NCBI GenBank assembly: GCA_965651695.1
Contig: CBFGTI010000081.1
Coordinates: forward strand, 1 to 25,705
DNA from: Imperialibacter sp965651695
GTDB lineage: Bacteria > Bacteroidota > Bacteroidia > Cytophagales > Cyclobacteriaceae
DNA: 25,705 nt
Reading direction: 5' to 3'
How positions within the stretch are numbered: the first letter of the stretch is position 1; the number at the start of each line of letters is the position of its first letter. The position numbers and the translations under genes were made by a program. The notes beneath the pieces are model-generated. The model had not been told where the DNA came from and did no database searches. It saw nothing but the letters and a program-made list of their open reading frames with translations. Shown here one piece after another: positions 1 through 8,220 of the stretch.

Positions 1-743
1 ATCCCGAAGCTGCTGAGGTGGCCTCGTCTATTCTTCCCTTATTCGAGGTAAGTGAGCCGGGCAACTTAAACAATGATCAGGATCGCTACCAATACGCACG
101 GTGGTTTGCCCGCTCGCTTTCGGCATCGCAATTGCAGCAATTATGGACTTCGTTCGAAAGCGAAACCATGCGCAACGCCGCCATGGTTAGTTTCGCGGAG
201 CAGCTGCTGAGAATTGAAAAAATTGATGAAGCAAAACTGGTGTTGAATGCTCCTGAACTTGCCGGCTGGAACCAACCCGACCTTCAGTTGCTAATCCTTG
301 ACATCGCTTTGAAGGAAAACGGATTGGCAGCGCTCGAAGAAAACGATGGCTACGCAACATTGCCCGGAACCTCGCAAAAGGTTTTTCAAATGGTGAGTGA
401 AGCCGTAAGGACCAACGATGCAGCCGCCCTGGCAGAAGCTGCGGCCCGAAATCCGTTCAGGGAGTTTTTGATGATTGCCATTGCAAAACACCTGGAAAGC
501 AGCGGAAACGACGAGGCCGCCTACGAGGTGCTTGTGCAGGCACAGCAGGTTAATCCGTATTCAATTCCCGTACTGAAGGCCTATATCGACCTCTCGCTCG
601 GGATGGGGCTGGAGGAGTATGCTGAGGGGGCGTTAATCAGGCTGGTGGAGCTACTGCCTGAGAAGGAATACCGGGAGTTCGAAAAAGCGTTCGATCTGAA
701 GCTGGAGGAGCTGCAACGGGCACGGGATACCTGGGAGTTTTAA
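1..743 (+). CDS. Helical-repeat (TPR-like) protein, 3' end only
   Basis: The reading frame is open from base 3 at the window edge. A GTG at base 18 is in frame, but the upstream codons continue as P-E-A-A-E, so the true start probably lies outside the window and this is the C-terminal part of a longer protein. The visible ~246 residues are almost entirely amphipathic helix, rich in Ala, Leu and Glu. Segments such as AAYEVLVQAQQVNPYSIPVL resemble degenerate tetratricopeptide helices, with Pro at the TPR-typical turn position. No catalytic motif, membrane span or signal peptide is visible in this part. Its stop codon overlaps the stop of the convergent LysR gene. Function is unknown; a scaffold or chaperone-like role would be a guess from the fold class only. 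Confidence 0.7.
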   Translation, partial: PEAAEVASSILPLFEVSEPGNLNNDQDRYQYARWFARSLSASQLQQLWTSFESETMRNAAMVSFAEQLLRIEKIDEAKLVLNAPELAGWNQPDLQLLILDIALKENGLAALEENDGYATLPGTSQKVFQMVSEAVRTNDAAALAEAAARNPFREFLMIAIAKHLESSGNDEAAYEVLVQAQQVNPYSIPVLKAYIDLSLGMGLEEYAEGALIRLVELLPEKEYREFEKAFDLKLEELQRARDTWEF

Positions 744-1624
744 GAAAGCATTACCTCAAGAAACCTGCCAAGTGCCGGATTCTGGTTGTTTTTCTTCCAA
801 ATGGCGGATAAACGGGCGAGCTGTTTGGTGTCCCGCAGCTCTATAAACTTTACTTTCAGATCAAACCCATCCTGCAGCGTAGTGGGCACAATGGCTATTC
901 CTAGTTTGTTTTCCACTAGTCGGAAAATGGTGCTGGCGTGCACCGACCGATGCGACACCCGTGGCGTAAACCCCGCCTCTTCAAACAAGCTCATTACCTG
1001 GTTATAATACCCGCGGCTGTAGTCGCTAGAAAAAAGGATAAAGCTTTCTTCCTTCATCTGGAGAAGGTTTTTGTAATTGTGCTCGCTTACAGGGTGGTCT
1101 TCGGGCAGTACAAGGGAAAACGTATCTTCAAAAATGGTTTTAATAGCAATTTCGTCTGGCACGTGCTCCAGCCTGGCAAAACCGATGTCGAGTTTTTCAT
1201 GAAGGAGCGCATTGAGCTGGTCCTGGTTTGCCATTTCAATAAGGTGGGTGTGTAGCGAGGGGAACTTCCTGTTTATGTCCAGCAACAGCTTTGGTATCAC
1301 ATTTTGCATCGCCGAGCCCACAAAGCCGATCCTCACTTCCCCCTCTTCTCCGGCTTCGATCAGCTTAAGCTGCCGGATGGTGAAGTCCAGGTTGTTGAAA
1401 AATTTCTTCAATTCTTCCTGCAGGTACTTGCCCGCTGCCGTGAGTGCCACATTTCGTTTGTTCCTTATCAGCAGTTTTACGCCGAGTTCCTCTTCCATTT
1501 GTTGTATTTGCCGGCTTAGCCCAGGCTGAGAAATAAAGAGTTTCTCGGCGGCCCGTCTGAAATGAAGCTCTTCGGCTACTTCCATGAAATATTTAAAATG
1601 ACGGAGCTCCAGGTAATTACCCAT
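740..1624 (-). CDS. LysR-family transcriptional regulator, divergent from hutH
   Basis: A full-length LysR-type regulator of 294 residues, the usual size for the family. The N-terminal winged helix-turn-helix spans about residues 5-65, with the characteristic sequence RRAAEKLFISQPGLSRQIQQ followed by MEEELGVKL and LTAAG. The rest (about 90-294) is the periplasmic-binding-protein-like effector domain, beginning at VRIGFVGS. The ATG at 1622-1624 is the natural start because it gives M-G-N-Y-L-E-L-R-H-F. LysR proteins normally bind divergent intergenic regions and control both themselves and the neighbouring gene. The divergent partner here is hutH, so control of histidine utilisation is a reasonable inference. 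Well-studied hut systems instead use GntR-type HutC or HutP, so this would be a different regulator class. The effector cannot be read from sequence; urocanate or histidine is plausible. Confidence 0.9.
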   Translation of the reverse strand: MGNYLELRHFKYFMEVAEELHFRRAAEKLFISQPGLSRQIQQMEEELGVKLLIRNKRNVALTAAGKYLQEELKKFFNNLDFTIRQLKLIEAGEEGEVRIGFVGSAMQNVIPKLLLDINRKFPSLHTHLIEMANQDQLNALLHEKLDIGFARLEHVPDEIAIKTIFEDTFSLVLPEDHPVSEHNYKNLLQMKEESFILFSSDYSRGYYNQVMSLFEEAGFTPRVSHRSVHASTIFRLVENKLGIAIVPTTLQDGFDLKVKFIELRDTKQLARLSAIWKKNNQNPALGRFLEVMLS

Positions 1625-1655
1625 AGGTATCAGTTAATGATGTAAATAGTATTTT

Positions 1656-1683
1656 TAGTAATTAAAACTACTTCTTAATTTTG
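1656..1683 (+). promoter_or_regulatory. hutH promoter region with LysR-type dyad
   Basis: The 87-base spacer between the lysR gene and hutH contains the interrupted dyad TAGT-N7-ACTA (1656-1670), which has the 15-base size and T/A ends of a LysR-box. TAGTA is also repeated directly at 1647-1651. Six bases after the dyad is TAATTTTG (1676-1683), an exact match to the Bacteroidota -7 element TAnnTTTG, placing a start site near 1688 and the hutH ATG about 24 bases downstream. No TTG -33 element is present at the right spacing; the dyad sits there instead. That would fit activator dependence, but this is inference. Confidence 0.5.
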
Positions 1684-1711
1684 AATCGAAAGCAACATTA
1701 ACCCAAATTTT

Positions 1712-3289
1712 ATGTCCTCAAAAGTTCGCTTTCACCCGGGTGTAGCGTATCTTACGCCTAAGCTCCTCATGCAGATTTGTGATGGAGAGGTTGGATTGGA
1801 GATTAACCGGGAAGCCCGCCAAAAGATTGAAAGCAGTCGCAATGCCGTCGATCAAATCGTCAAAAACGGAAATTTAGTTTATGGTGTCAATACGGGCTTC
1901 GGCCCTCTTTGTAACACTATTATACCGGCAGCCGACACCCGCAAGCTGCAGGACAACATTCTTCGCAGCCATAGTGTAGGGGTGGGTGCACCTGTTCCCC
2001 TTTCTATTGTGCGCCTCATGCTCGTCACCAAGCTTCATTCACTTAGCCAGGGCTATTCGGGCATTTCTCTTGAAGTGCTGGAAAGAATTATTTGGCACAT
2101 AGAATCCGGCTACCTGCCGTTTGTACCATCACAGGGGTCGGTAGGTGCTTCGGGAGACCTTGCGCCCCTTGCTCATTTGTTTCTTCCGCTTATTGGCCTT
2201 GGCAAGTTGTGGGATGGCGCCTCCTGGGTAGATACCGAAAAGGTATTTCAGAAAGAAAATCTCAGCCCGCTGCAATTAGGAGCAAAAGAGGGGTTGGCGC
2301 TGATTAACGGCACCCAATTTATCGCTTCCTACGCAGTATTGGGTCTGTCGCGGTTTCATAATTTGCTGGAAACGGCCGATATTATTGGAGCCATGAGTGT
2401 TGAGGGCGTATTAGGTTCTGCCAGCCCGTTCGATCCGGCATTGCACCAACTGCGGGCGTTTCAGGGCTCGACCCACGTGGCCCACAGGCTCAAAACCCTG
2501 CTGAAGGATTCAGAAATGGTGGCGTCTCATGCTAACTGCGGCCGTGTGCAGGATCCCTATAGTTTCCGGTGTATGCCGCAGGTGCACGGGGCCTCCCGCA
2601 ATGCATGGTTGCATCTGAAGCAGCTTACTGAGCAGGAGATCAACAGTGTAACCGATAACCCGATTATTTTTAGTGCTGAAAAGACAGTGAGCGGAGGCAA
2701 TTTCCATGGTCAGCTGCTGGCGCTGCCGCTCGACTATGCCACACTTGCCGCGGCAGAAATTGGCAGTATTTCCGACCGCCGTACCTACCAGCTGCTCGAA
2801 GGCGATGTGGAAGGTCTTCCGAAGTTGCTTATGCGCAACACCGGCATCAACTCCGGCTTCATGATACCGCAGTACACTTCTGCAGCCCTGGTAAGCGAAA
2901 ACAAAAGCCTTTGCTTTCCGGCCAGCGCCGACAGCATTCCCACTTCACTGGGCCAGGAAGATCACGTGAGCATGGGCTCTATTAGTGGTAGAAAATTCAA
3001 CATGGTGCTCGACAACCTGGAGAATATACTGGCTGTGGAGCTGGTGTGTGCTGCACAGGCGTTCGACTACCGCAAGCCCATGAAGTCGGGCGTGATACTC
3101 GATGCGTGCCACGAACTGGTGCGTACCCGCATACACCACGCGGAGGAAGATCGCATTTTCGCAGAAGACATAGGCATAGCGAGGGAGATTATCGCTTCTG
3201 GCGAGTTGACGAAAACATCCCTGGAGATCTCAGCCACAAACGCAATCGACTTGCAAGGAGCCATGGCAGAGCATTTTTCGCTCAATTAA
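1712..3289 (+). CDS. hutH: Histidine ammonia-lyase (HutH)
   Basis: Histidine ammonia-lyase removes ammonia from L-histidine to give urocanate, the first step of histidine degradation, in the cytoplasm. The protein has 525 residues, normal for the family. The Ala146-Ser147-Gly148 triad inside GSVGASGDLAPL is the precursor of the self-formed MIO electrophile. The conserved N-terminal motif YGVNTGFG places the catalytic tyrosine at residue 57. Later signatures NGTQ, QDPYSFRCMPQVHGA, TDNPI and GGNFHG are all intact. The ATG at 1712 gives a normal N-terminus. It is the first gene of the hut cluster, separated from hutU by 29 bases, and is preceded by a -7 element and a dyad that may bind the divergent LysR protein. 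PAL/TAL-type relatives share the fold, but the hut neighbours make the histidine assignment secure. Confidence 0.97.
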   Translation: MSSKVRFHPGVAYLTPKLLMQICDGEVGLEINREARQKIESSRNAVDQIVKNGNLVYGVNTGFGPLCNTIIPAADTRKLQDNILRSHSVGVGAPVPLSIVRLMLVTKLHSLSQGYSGISLEVLERIIWHIESGYLPFVPSQGSVGASGDLAPLAHLFLPLIGLGKLWDGASWVDTEKVFQKENLSPLQLGAKEGLALINGTQFIASYAVLGLSRFHNLLETADIIGAMSVEGVLGSASPFDPALHQLRAFQGSTHVAHRLKTLLKDSEMVASHANCGRVQDPYSFRCMPQVHGASRNAWLHLKQLTEQEINSVTDNPIIFSAEKTVSGGNFHGQLLALPLDYATLAAAEIGSISDRRTYQLLEGDVEGLPKLLMRNTGINSGFMIPQYTSAALVSENKSLCFPASADSIPTSLGQEDHVSMGSISGRKFNMVLDNLENILAVELVCAAQAFDYRKPMKSGVILDACHELVRTRIHHAEEDRIFAEDIGIAREIIASGELTKTSLEISATNAIDLQGAMAEHFSLN

Positions 3290-3318
3290 CCATTTACTGA
3301 TCACAATTAACCAACAAC

Positions 3319-4989
3319 ATGAACATTTCAGCCTTTCTTAAACAATACGCAAGCCATCCCCATTATAAAGCGCCCACGGGCACTGTGCTCAATGCCCGCT
3401 CGTGGCAAACCGAGGCGCCGCTTCGCATGTTTCTCAACAACCTCGACGCGGAGGTTGCTGAAGACCCGGCTCAGTTGGTTGTTTACGGAGGTACAGGCCA
3501 GGCGGCCAGAAATGTGGAGGCGGCACAAAAAATTATTGAAATGCTGCTCCAGCTGGATGAAGAGCATAGCCTGCTCGTTCAGTCGGGAAAACCTGTGGGA
3601 ATATTGCGAACACACCCCGAAGCACCTCGTGTGCTTATTGCAAACAGCAACCTGGTACCCGCCTGGGCCAATTGGGAGCACTTTCAGCAGCTAAAGGAAC
3701 GGGGGCTTATGATGTACGGGCAAATGACAGCGGGCAGTTGGATTTACATTGGCTCGCAGGGCATCTTGCAAGGCACTTACGAAACTTTTGCCGAATGCGG
3801 GAGGCAGCATTTTGGAGGAAACCTGCGGGGTAAACTGCTGGTTTCAGGCGGCTTGGGCGGCATGGGTGGTGCGCAGCCTCTGGCAGCCACCATGGCAGGT
3901 GCTACTTTTTTGGGAGTGGATGTGGATCCGGAGCGAATAAAAAAGCGACTGAAGACCCGTTATATCGACAAAATGACCGACTCATACGAGGAAGCTGTTA
4001 AATGGGCACTTGAGGCGAAGGAACTTCAGCATAATATTTCGATAGGCCTTGTTGGCGATATTGGAGATGTACTGCAAAGGTTACTTAAAGACAACATTAT
4101 ACCCGATGTACTTACCGATCAGACCTCGGCCCACGACCCGGTGTACGGCTACGTGCCCAACGGCCTCACCCTGCAGCAAGCAGCCGACTTGCGCAGCAAA
4201 GATCCTGTGCATTATAAGGAGTTGTCCCTTAAAAGCATGGCCCGGCATGTGGGTTTTATGCTTGAAATGAAGAAAAGGGGCAGCCGGGTTTTTGACTATG
4301 GCAACAATCTCCGGGAATTTGCCAAAATGGGTGGAGAGCCCAACGCTTTCGATTTCCCGGGGTTCGTGCCCGCCTATATTCGTCCGTTGTTTTGCGAGGG
4401 AAAGGGGCCTTTCCGTTGGGCAGCGCTTTCGGGCGATCCGGAAGACATATACACTACCGACAGGGCTTTGATGGAGGCGTTCCCTGAAAACAGTCACCTC
4501 ATTAACTGGCTGACACAGGCCAGAGAAAAAATTGCATTCCAGGGATTGCCCTGCCGCATTTGCTGGCTGGGAATGGGTGAAAGAGAGAAGGCTGGACTGC
4601 TCTTCAATGACCTTGTGCGTACAGGTAAGCTGAAAGCACCGATAGTAATAGGGCGCGACCACCTCGACTGCGGATCAGTGGCTTCACCCAATCGGGAAAC
4701 TGAGGGAATGCTTGACGGCTCGGACGCCGTTTCCGACTGGCCGCTGCTCAACCTGATGGGTAATACTGCCGGAGGTGCCACCTGGGTTTCTTTTCACCAT
4801 GGTGGCGGTGTTGGCATGGGGTATTCGCAGCATGCCGGTATGGTAGTGCTGGTCGACGGTACCGAAAGAGCGGAAAGGTGCCTTCGCCGTGTGCTTTTCA
4901 ACGATCCGGCGATGGGGGTTTTCAGGCATATGGATGCGGGGTACACCCTGGCGCAGGAGGTTGCAGCGAAGCATCAGCTATCGTTCTGA
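3319..4989 (+). CDS. hutU: Urocanate hydratase (HutU)
   Basis: Urocanase adds water to urocanate to give imidazolone propionate, using tightly bound NAD+ as an electrophile. The 556-residue length matches the bacterial family. Diagnostic blocks are present in order: NARSWQTEAPLRMFLNNLD, the glycine-rich GGLGGMGGAQPLA of the NAD fold, DQTSAHDP, NAFDFPGFVPAYIRPLF, and RICWLGMG. The Cys in RICW (residue 415) corresponds to the conserved active-site-region cysteine of the Pseudomonas enzyme. GRDHLDCGSVASPNRETE and HHGGGVGMGYSQHAG are near the C-terminus. The N-terminal segment YGGTGQAARNV differs from the common proteobacterial YGGIGRAARNW, probably lineage variation. It follows hutH by 29 bases and is very likely cotranscribed. 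Confidence 0.97.
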   Translation: MNISAFLKQYASHPHYKAPTGTVLNARSWQTEAPLRMFLNNLDAEVAEDPAQLVVYGGTGQAARNVEAAQKIIEMLLQLDEEHSLLVQSGKPVGILRTHPEAPRVLIANSNLVPAWANWEHFQQLKERGLMMYGQMTAGSWIYIGSQGILQGTYETFAECGRQHFGGNLRGKLLVSGGLGGMGGAQPLAATMAGATFLGVDVDPERIKKRLKTRYIDKMTDSYEEAVKWALEAKELQHNISIGLVGDIGDVLQRLLKDNIIPDVLTDQTSAHDPVYGYVPNGLTLQQAADLRSKDPVHYKELSLKSMARHVGFMLEMKKRGSRVFDYGNNLREFAKMGGEPNAFDFPGFVPAYIRPLFCEGKGPFRWAALSGDPEDIYTTDRALMEAFPENSHLINWLTQAREKIAFQGLPCRICWLGMGEREKAGLLFNDLVRTGKLKAPIVIGRDHLDCGSVASPNRETEGMLDGSDAVSDWPLLNLMGNTAGGATWVSFHHGGGVGMGYSQHAGMVVLVDGTERAERCLRRVLFNDPAMGVFRHMDAGYTLAQEVAAKHQLSF

Positions 4990-5135
4990 TACCTGAAGTA
5001 GCTACCGAGTACCTCCGGCGGCCGCCTTTTATGATGCTCGCAGCAACAAAAGCAATACTGTTTAGAATAAAATAGGCTGGCTTTCGTAATCTTTATTGCT
5101 TAAATAGCTATTATCGACCATTTACTAACCTGTCC

Positions 5136-6362
5136 ATGGCAGAAAGTTTACTTATTGGCCCTTTCAGGCAAATTGTAACACTCCGCAACCTTCCGATGAA
5201 AGGAAGCATTCCCGACACTGATTTGGAACTGATAGAAGAAGGCGGCATCGTAGTGGAAAATGGACGTATCTCCGACATTGTTTCTTTCACGACGTCCGCA
5301 ACAGAGGGTAGGAGGGTATTTGAACTGGAGGGTGATTTGGTGACCTTTCCGGGTATGGTCGATTGCCACACGCACCTGTGTTTTGCTGGTTCACGTGCCG
5401 CCGACTACGCGCTAAAGGTAGGAGGGGCTTCTTACCAGGAAATACTCCGTAATGGAGGAGGCATACACACTACTGTGGCCAAAACGAGAGAAGCTTCTGA
5501 GAATGAGCTGGTAAAGCTTATGGCAGAACGAGCCACACGGCATTTGATGGAAGGAGTTACCACCATTGAAGTAAAAAGCGGCTACGGTCTTAGTGTGGAA
5601 CACGAACTGAAGATGCTGAAGGCCGTTCATCGCACGGCGGCGGAATTTATGTTCGATCTTGTGCCTACCTGCCTTGCTGCGCATGTAAAACCGCGTGAAA
5701 TAGATAATGAGGCAGACTACCTGCAAATCATCGTGCAGCAGCTGTTGCCTGAAGCTATGGGTCAGGGGCTGGCTGCCAGGGTTGATATATTTGTGGAGGA
5801 AGGCGCATTCAACGTGGCCCTGAGCCGCGAGTACCTTCGCAAGGCGCATGAATTGGGCTTTCAACTAACGGTGCATGCCGATCAGTTTTCAAGCGGAGGT
5901 GCCAGGCTGGCCGCAGAAATGGGCGCGTTAAGTGCCGACCACCTGGAAGCTTCTACCGCTGACGATATTAAATACCTTGCGCAATCTGAAACGGTAGGGG
6001 TGGTGCTGCCAGGTGCCTCAATGGGGTTGGGGCTGCCGTTTGCGCCGGCCCGTAAGTTGTTAGATAGCGGGGGATGCCTTGCCATTGCTACCGACTGGAA
6101 TCCGGGCAGCGCTCCCATGGGAGATTTGCTAATGCAGGCCGCTGTTTTGGGCGCTTCGCAAAAACTTTCCCTTGCAGAAACATGGGCCGCTGTTACCTTT
6201 AGGGCCGCGAAGGCACTGGGCCTCGGCGACCGTGGCATTCTAGCCGGGGGAATGCAGGCCGATTTTATCGCTTTTCCTACGGCCGACTACCGCGAGGTAC
6301 TGTACCACCAGGGTAAGATGAAACCCGCGGCAGTTTGGAAAAGAGGCGTGCTGGTAGAATAG
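5136..6362 (+). CDS. hutI: Imidazolonepropionase (HutI)
   Basis: Imidazolonepropionase hydrolyses 4-imidazolone-5-propionate to N-formimino-L-glutamate. It belongs to the metal-dependent amidohydrolase superfamily. At 408 residues it has the expected length. Metal and catalytic residues are visible: His78 and His80 in DCHTHLCFAG, His247 in TVHADQFS, His269 in SADHLE and Asp320 in ATDWNPGS. The family-specific GGGI (residues 107-110) and KSGYGL segments are intact. The ATG at 5136 has no convincing Shine-Dalgarno sequence, as usual in this phylum. The 146-base spacer after hutU is the longest inside the cluster; it contains a GC-rich self-complementary block GGCGGCCGCC, but I see no clear promoter or terminator. 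Confidence 0.97.
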   Translation: MAESLLIGPFRQIVTLRNLPMKGSIPDTDLELIEEGGIVVENGRISDIVSFTTSATEGRRVFELEGDLVTFPGMVDCHTHLCFAGSRAADYALKVGGASYQEILRNGGGIHTTVAKTREASENELVKLMAERATRHLMEGVTTIEVKSGYGLSVEHELKMLKAVHRTAAEFMFDLVPTCLAAHVKPREIDNEADYLQIIVQQLLPEAMGQGLAARVDIFVEEGAFNVALSREYLRKAHELGFQLTVHADQFSSGGARLAAEMGALSADHLEASTADDIKYLAQSETVGVVLPGASMGLGLPFAPARKLLDSGGCLAIATDWNPGSAPMGDLLMQAAVLGASQKLSLAETWAAVTFRAAKALGLGDRGILAGGMQADFIAFPTADYREVLYHQGKMKPAAVWKRGVLVE

Positions 6363-6397
6363 GTCTCCTGCAAGCAATTTTTTTAAAATACAGCAGC

Positions 6398-6405
6398 TAA
6401 ATTTG
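6398..6405 (+). promoter_or_regulatory. Possible internal -7 element before hutG
   Basis: TAAATTTG in the 69-base hutI-hutG spacer is an exact TAnnTTTG match, about 27 bases before the hutG ATG. No TTG is found at the -33 spacing, so it may be weak or a chance match. Confidence 0.25.
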
Positions 6406-6431
6406 GCAGCCGGTAAACGATAACCTTTTGC

Positions 6432-7397
6432 ATGTATAAATCACCCGATAAGCTAGCCTGGAAGGGGCGTACCGACAAATACGACGGTGCTGATGGAGTG
6501 CGGTGGCATCACATGGTACAGATGCTCGACCTCGCCCGGCCGCTACCCACTGCTGGCCCCCGTAGCTTTGCACTGCTCGGGTTTTCTTCCGATGAAGGGG
6601 TGCGAAAAAACCTCGGCAGGAAGGGAGCAGCGGAAGGGCCCTCGGCAATACGGAAAATGGCTGCCAATCTTGCCTGGCACTTTGCCGACCCCGTAATGCT
6701 GTACGATGCAGGCGAGGTGCTTTGCCCCAATGGCAACCTCGAAGCCGTTCAGCGGCTGCTCGGACAAAAGGTGGCCATGCTTCTTGATGCGGGCTACTTC
6801 CCCATACTGCTGGGGGGAGGCCACGAGATTGCGTACGGGCATTTTTTGGGTGCCTATGCCCACCGGCCCGATAAAAAGCTGGGGATAATTAATATCGATG
6901 CGCATTTCGACCTCCGCAACGATCCCCACGCACCCACCTCTGGCACCCCGTTCCTCCAAATGGCCCGCTTCATGGAGCAGGAGGGTAAGCCGTTTCAGTA
7001 TATGTGCCTGGGAATCCAACCTACAGGCAACACAAAAGCACTGTATAAAACGGCCAGCCAAAAGGGCGTCAGGTATCTCGAGGCCAATACCCTCTTCAGG
7101 CTCTCCACTGGTGAAATAGAAAAATTTGTCGATCAGTTTACGCAGCCGCTCGATGCCCTTTACCTTACCATTGACCTCGATGCCCTCGACGGGGCTTTCG
7201 CACCCGGTGTCAGCGCTCCTTGTGCCATGGGGCTTTCACCTCAGCAGGTGGCCGAGCTGGTAAGAATAATCATGGCAACCGGTAAAGTAATAACCTGCGA
7301 CATTGCCGAAATGAACCCGGGGCTCGATCAGGATAACCGCACCGCCCGGTTGGCTGCCAACTTTATCTTCAGGATAATGAGCGAGGTTAACCGATAA
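6432..7397 (+). CDS. hutG: Formimidoylglutamase (HutG, arginase family)
   Basis: This arginase/agmatinase-fold enzyme hydrolyses N-formimino-L-glutamate to L-glutamate and formamide, completing the four-step histidine route. It has 321 residues. Binuclear manganese ligands are all visible: His131 in LLGGGHEIAYG; Asp156, His158 and Asp160 in NIDAHFDLR; Asp248 and Asp250 in TIDLDALDG. The following APGVSAP segment is typical of the ureohydrolase fold. Fold alone would allow agmatinase or arginase, but position directly after hutHUI fixes the assignment as HutG. With this enzyme no deformylase (the other hut branch) is needed, and none is seen in the window. The start ATG at 6432 follows AACGATAACC, and the stop lies inside the similar AACCGATAAC, which recurs at 7499-7508. 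Confidence 0.95.
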   Translation: MYKSPDKLAWKGRTDKYDGADGVRWHHMVQMLDLARPLPTAGPRSFALLGFSSDEGVRKNLGRKGAAEGPSAIRKMAANLAWHFADPVMLYDAGEVLCPNGNLEAVQRLLGQKVAMLLDAGYFPILLGGGHEIAYGHFLGAYAHRPDKKLGIINIDAHFDLRNDPHAPTSGTPFLQMARFMEQEGKPFQYMCLGIQPTGNTKALYKTASQKGVRYLEANTLFRLSTGEIEKFVDQFTQPLDALYLTIDLDALDGAFAPGVSAPCAMGLSPQQVAELVRIIMATGKVITCDIAEMNPGLDQDNRTARLAANFIFRIMSEVNR

Positions 7398-7528
7398 CCT
7401 CCAACGTAAAACGGGATCAGATGCACTGTCCGTGTGTAATTACACGCTGCCAATCAGAACGGTAGTTGGCGCCTTGGTTGAAATACCCAATAACAAATAA
7501 CCGATAACTGTTAACGACCCAAAAAAGA

Positions 7529-7671
7529 ACCTTCCCTAACACCATGAAGAGGATTCTACTACCGTTTAGTGTTGAGGGAAGGTCACAATCAATCGAAAAC
7601 CGATGCTAAGATGCGGTGCTTTAGGTTGTAGGTAATCCCCCATTTTTGGGGAATTTTATATCTCGATTGAT
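7529..7671 (+). ncRNA. Candidate structured non-coding RNA or leader
   Basis: Three elements are adjacent. First, ACCTTCCCTAACAC (7529-7542) pairs with GTGTTGAGGGAAGGT (7569-7583): 14 base pairs with a single bulged G and a 26-base loop. Second, ATCAATCGA (7588-7596) pairs perfectly with TCGATTGAT (7663-7671). Third, enclosed by that helix are a small stem (AAC/GTT plus CTAA/TTAG, 7598-7627) and a CCCC/GGGG hairpin (7637-7651), giving a multibranch layout. I do not recognise a known riboswitch or 6S-type signature. The strand is assumed from the flanking genes; the pairing is nearly the same on either strand. It could be a small RNA, the 3' region of the hut transcript or a mobile palindromic repeat. 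Confidence 0.35.
7637..7660 (+). terminator. Possible weak terminator after hut cluster
   Basis: CCCCC-ATTTTT-GGGG followed by AATTTTATA. The stem is only four strong pairs and the T-run is interrupted, so it is a weak candidate. It is the only terminator-like element between hutG and the 71-residue gene. Confidence 0.3.
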
Positions 7672-7921
7672 GAACGTTTAAAAATAATCATTCGGATAAA
7701 ATTTTTTTTCGAATCATTATTCTGATTCGCTGGAGGGGCGTAAGTAGAAACAGCAGTCTTCCGGCATTAAAAATTCACCCTGAGTAGATTCGGTTTGTGC
7801 AAAACGAATATTTTTTCATTGAAAATGGAACCTCTTTATGTTTTTTGATAAAAAACTGTGACGCAGACCGTTATATGATATTTTATTCCTAATCATTATA
7901 ATTGACCTGGAAATAGGTATT

Positions 7922-7952
7922 ACCCCAAAATTGAAATTAACCCCAAAATTGA
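7922..7952 (+). repeat. Tandem 13-base direct repeat before small gene
   Basis: ACCCCAAAATTGA occurs twice, at 7922-7934 and 7940-7952, with starts 18 bases apart. The second copy ends eight bases before the ATG of the 71-residue gene. Paired identical sites at this position suggest a regulator binding site or a translational control element, but no known motif is recognised. Confidence 0.55.
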
Positions 7953-7959
7953 TTTATAT

Positions 7960-8175
7960 ATGGAACGACACCTTAATCACACAGTGGTAAGTGATCTTCA
8001 GAATGAGTTGAGAGATTCTTTTTCGGGTTTGAACGTGGCTGACCTGAACCTTCAGGACATTTCAGTAGACGAGTTTATTGATCAGCTGAGTGACAGATCA
8101 AACCTGAGCAAGGAAGAAGTGTCGAAGATTGTAGAAGAGAAGATTAATTACATTTATTCTAAGCGGATCGGATGA
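7960..8175 (+). CDS. Small acidic protein of unknown function, 71 residues
   Basis: I do not recognise this protein. It is short, soluble and acidic, with no signal peptide, cysteine pair or membrane span. The sequence suggests two or three helices: an N-terminal one around VVSDLQNELRDSF, a middle segment ISVDEFIDQLSD, and a C-terminal helix KEEVSKIVEEKINYIYSKR. Codon use is regular, the ORF is bounded by a tandem repeat just upstream and a convincing terminator 45 bases downstream, and it has its own start context, so it is probably a real single-gene unit. There is no Shine-Dalgarno sequence. No partner gene is adjacent; hutG is 562 bases upstream and tolC follows after the terminator. Confidence 0.65.
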   Translation: MERHLNHTVVSDLQNELRDSFSGLNVADLNLQDISVDEFIDQLSDRSNLSKEEVSKIVEEKINYIYSKRIG

Positions 8176-8220
8176 TATTTTAACACATCACCTTTTCACT
8201 TAAACTACACCCTGAGTTTA

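Larger units (their letters stand above)
7398..7959. other. Gene-free spacer of 562 bases with multiple inverted repeats
   Basis: No protein gene is recognisable on either strand here. The stretch is AT-rich in its second half. It contains a 12-base perfect palindrome GTGTAATTACAC (7434-7445), a second copy of AACCGATAAC (7499-7508; the first, 7389-7398, overlaps the hutG stop), a 14-bp hairpin with one bulge (7529-7583), a nested structure closed by a 9-bp helix (7588-7671), and tandem 13-base repeats at the right end (7922-7952). From about 7680 to 7915 I see only AT-rich sequence with no assignable element. Confidence 0.6.

Noticed and set aside
3478..3520. HutU motif change (YGGTGQAARNV instead of YGGIGRAARNW) as sign of loss of function
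   Set aside because: All other NAD and active-site blocks, including Cys415, are intact, and the gene sits in a complete hut cluster; lineage variation is the simpler reading.
4081..4662. Open frame of 193 codons antisense to hutU
   Set aside because: Fully contained in hutU, no domain, and explained by codon bias of the real gene.
7529..7671. tmRNA, SRP RNA or RNase P RNA
   Set aside because: No tRNA-like ends, no SRP GGAAG-type apical loop and too short for RNase P RNA; none of the conserved cores could be found.
7960..8175. Toxin or antitoxin role for the 71-residue protein
   Set aside because: No partner gene is adjacent and no toxin or DNA-binding motif is visible; the gene stands alone between repeats and a terminator.
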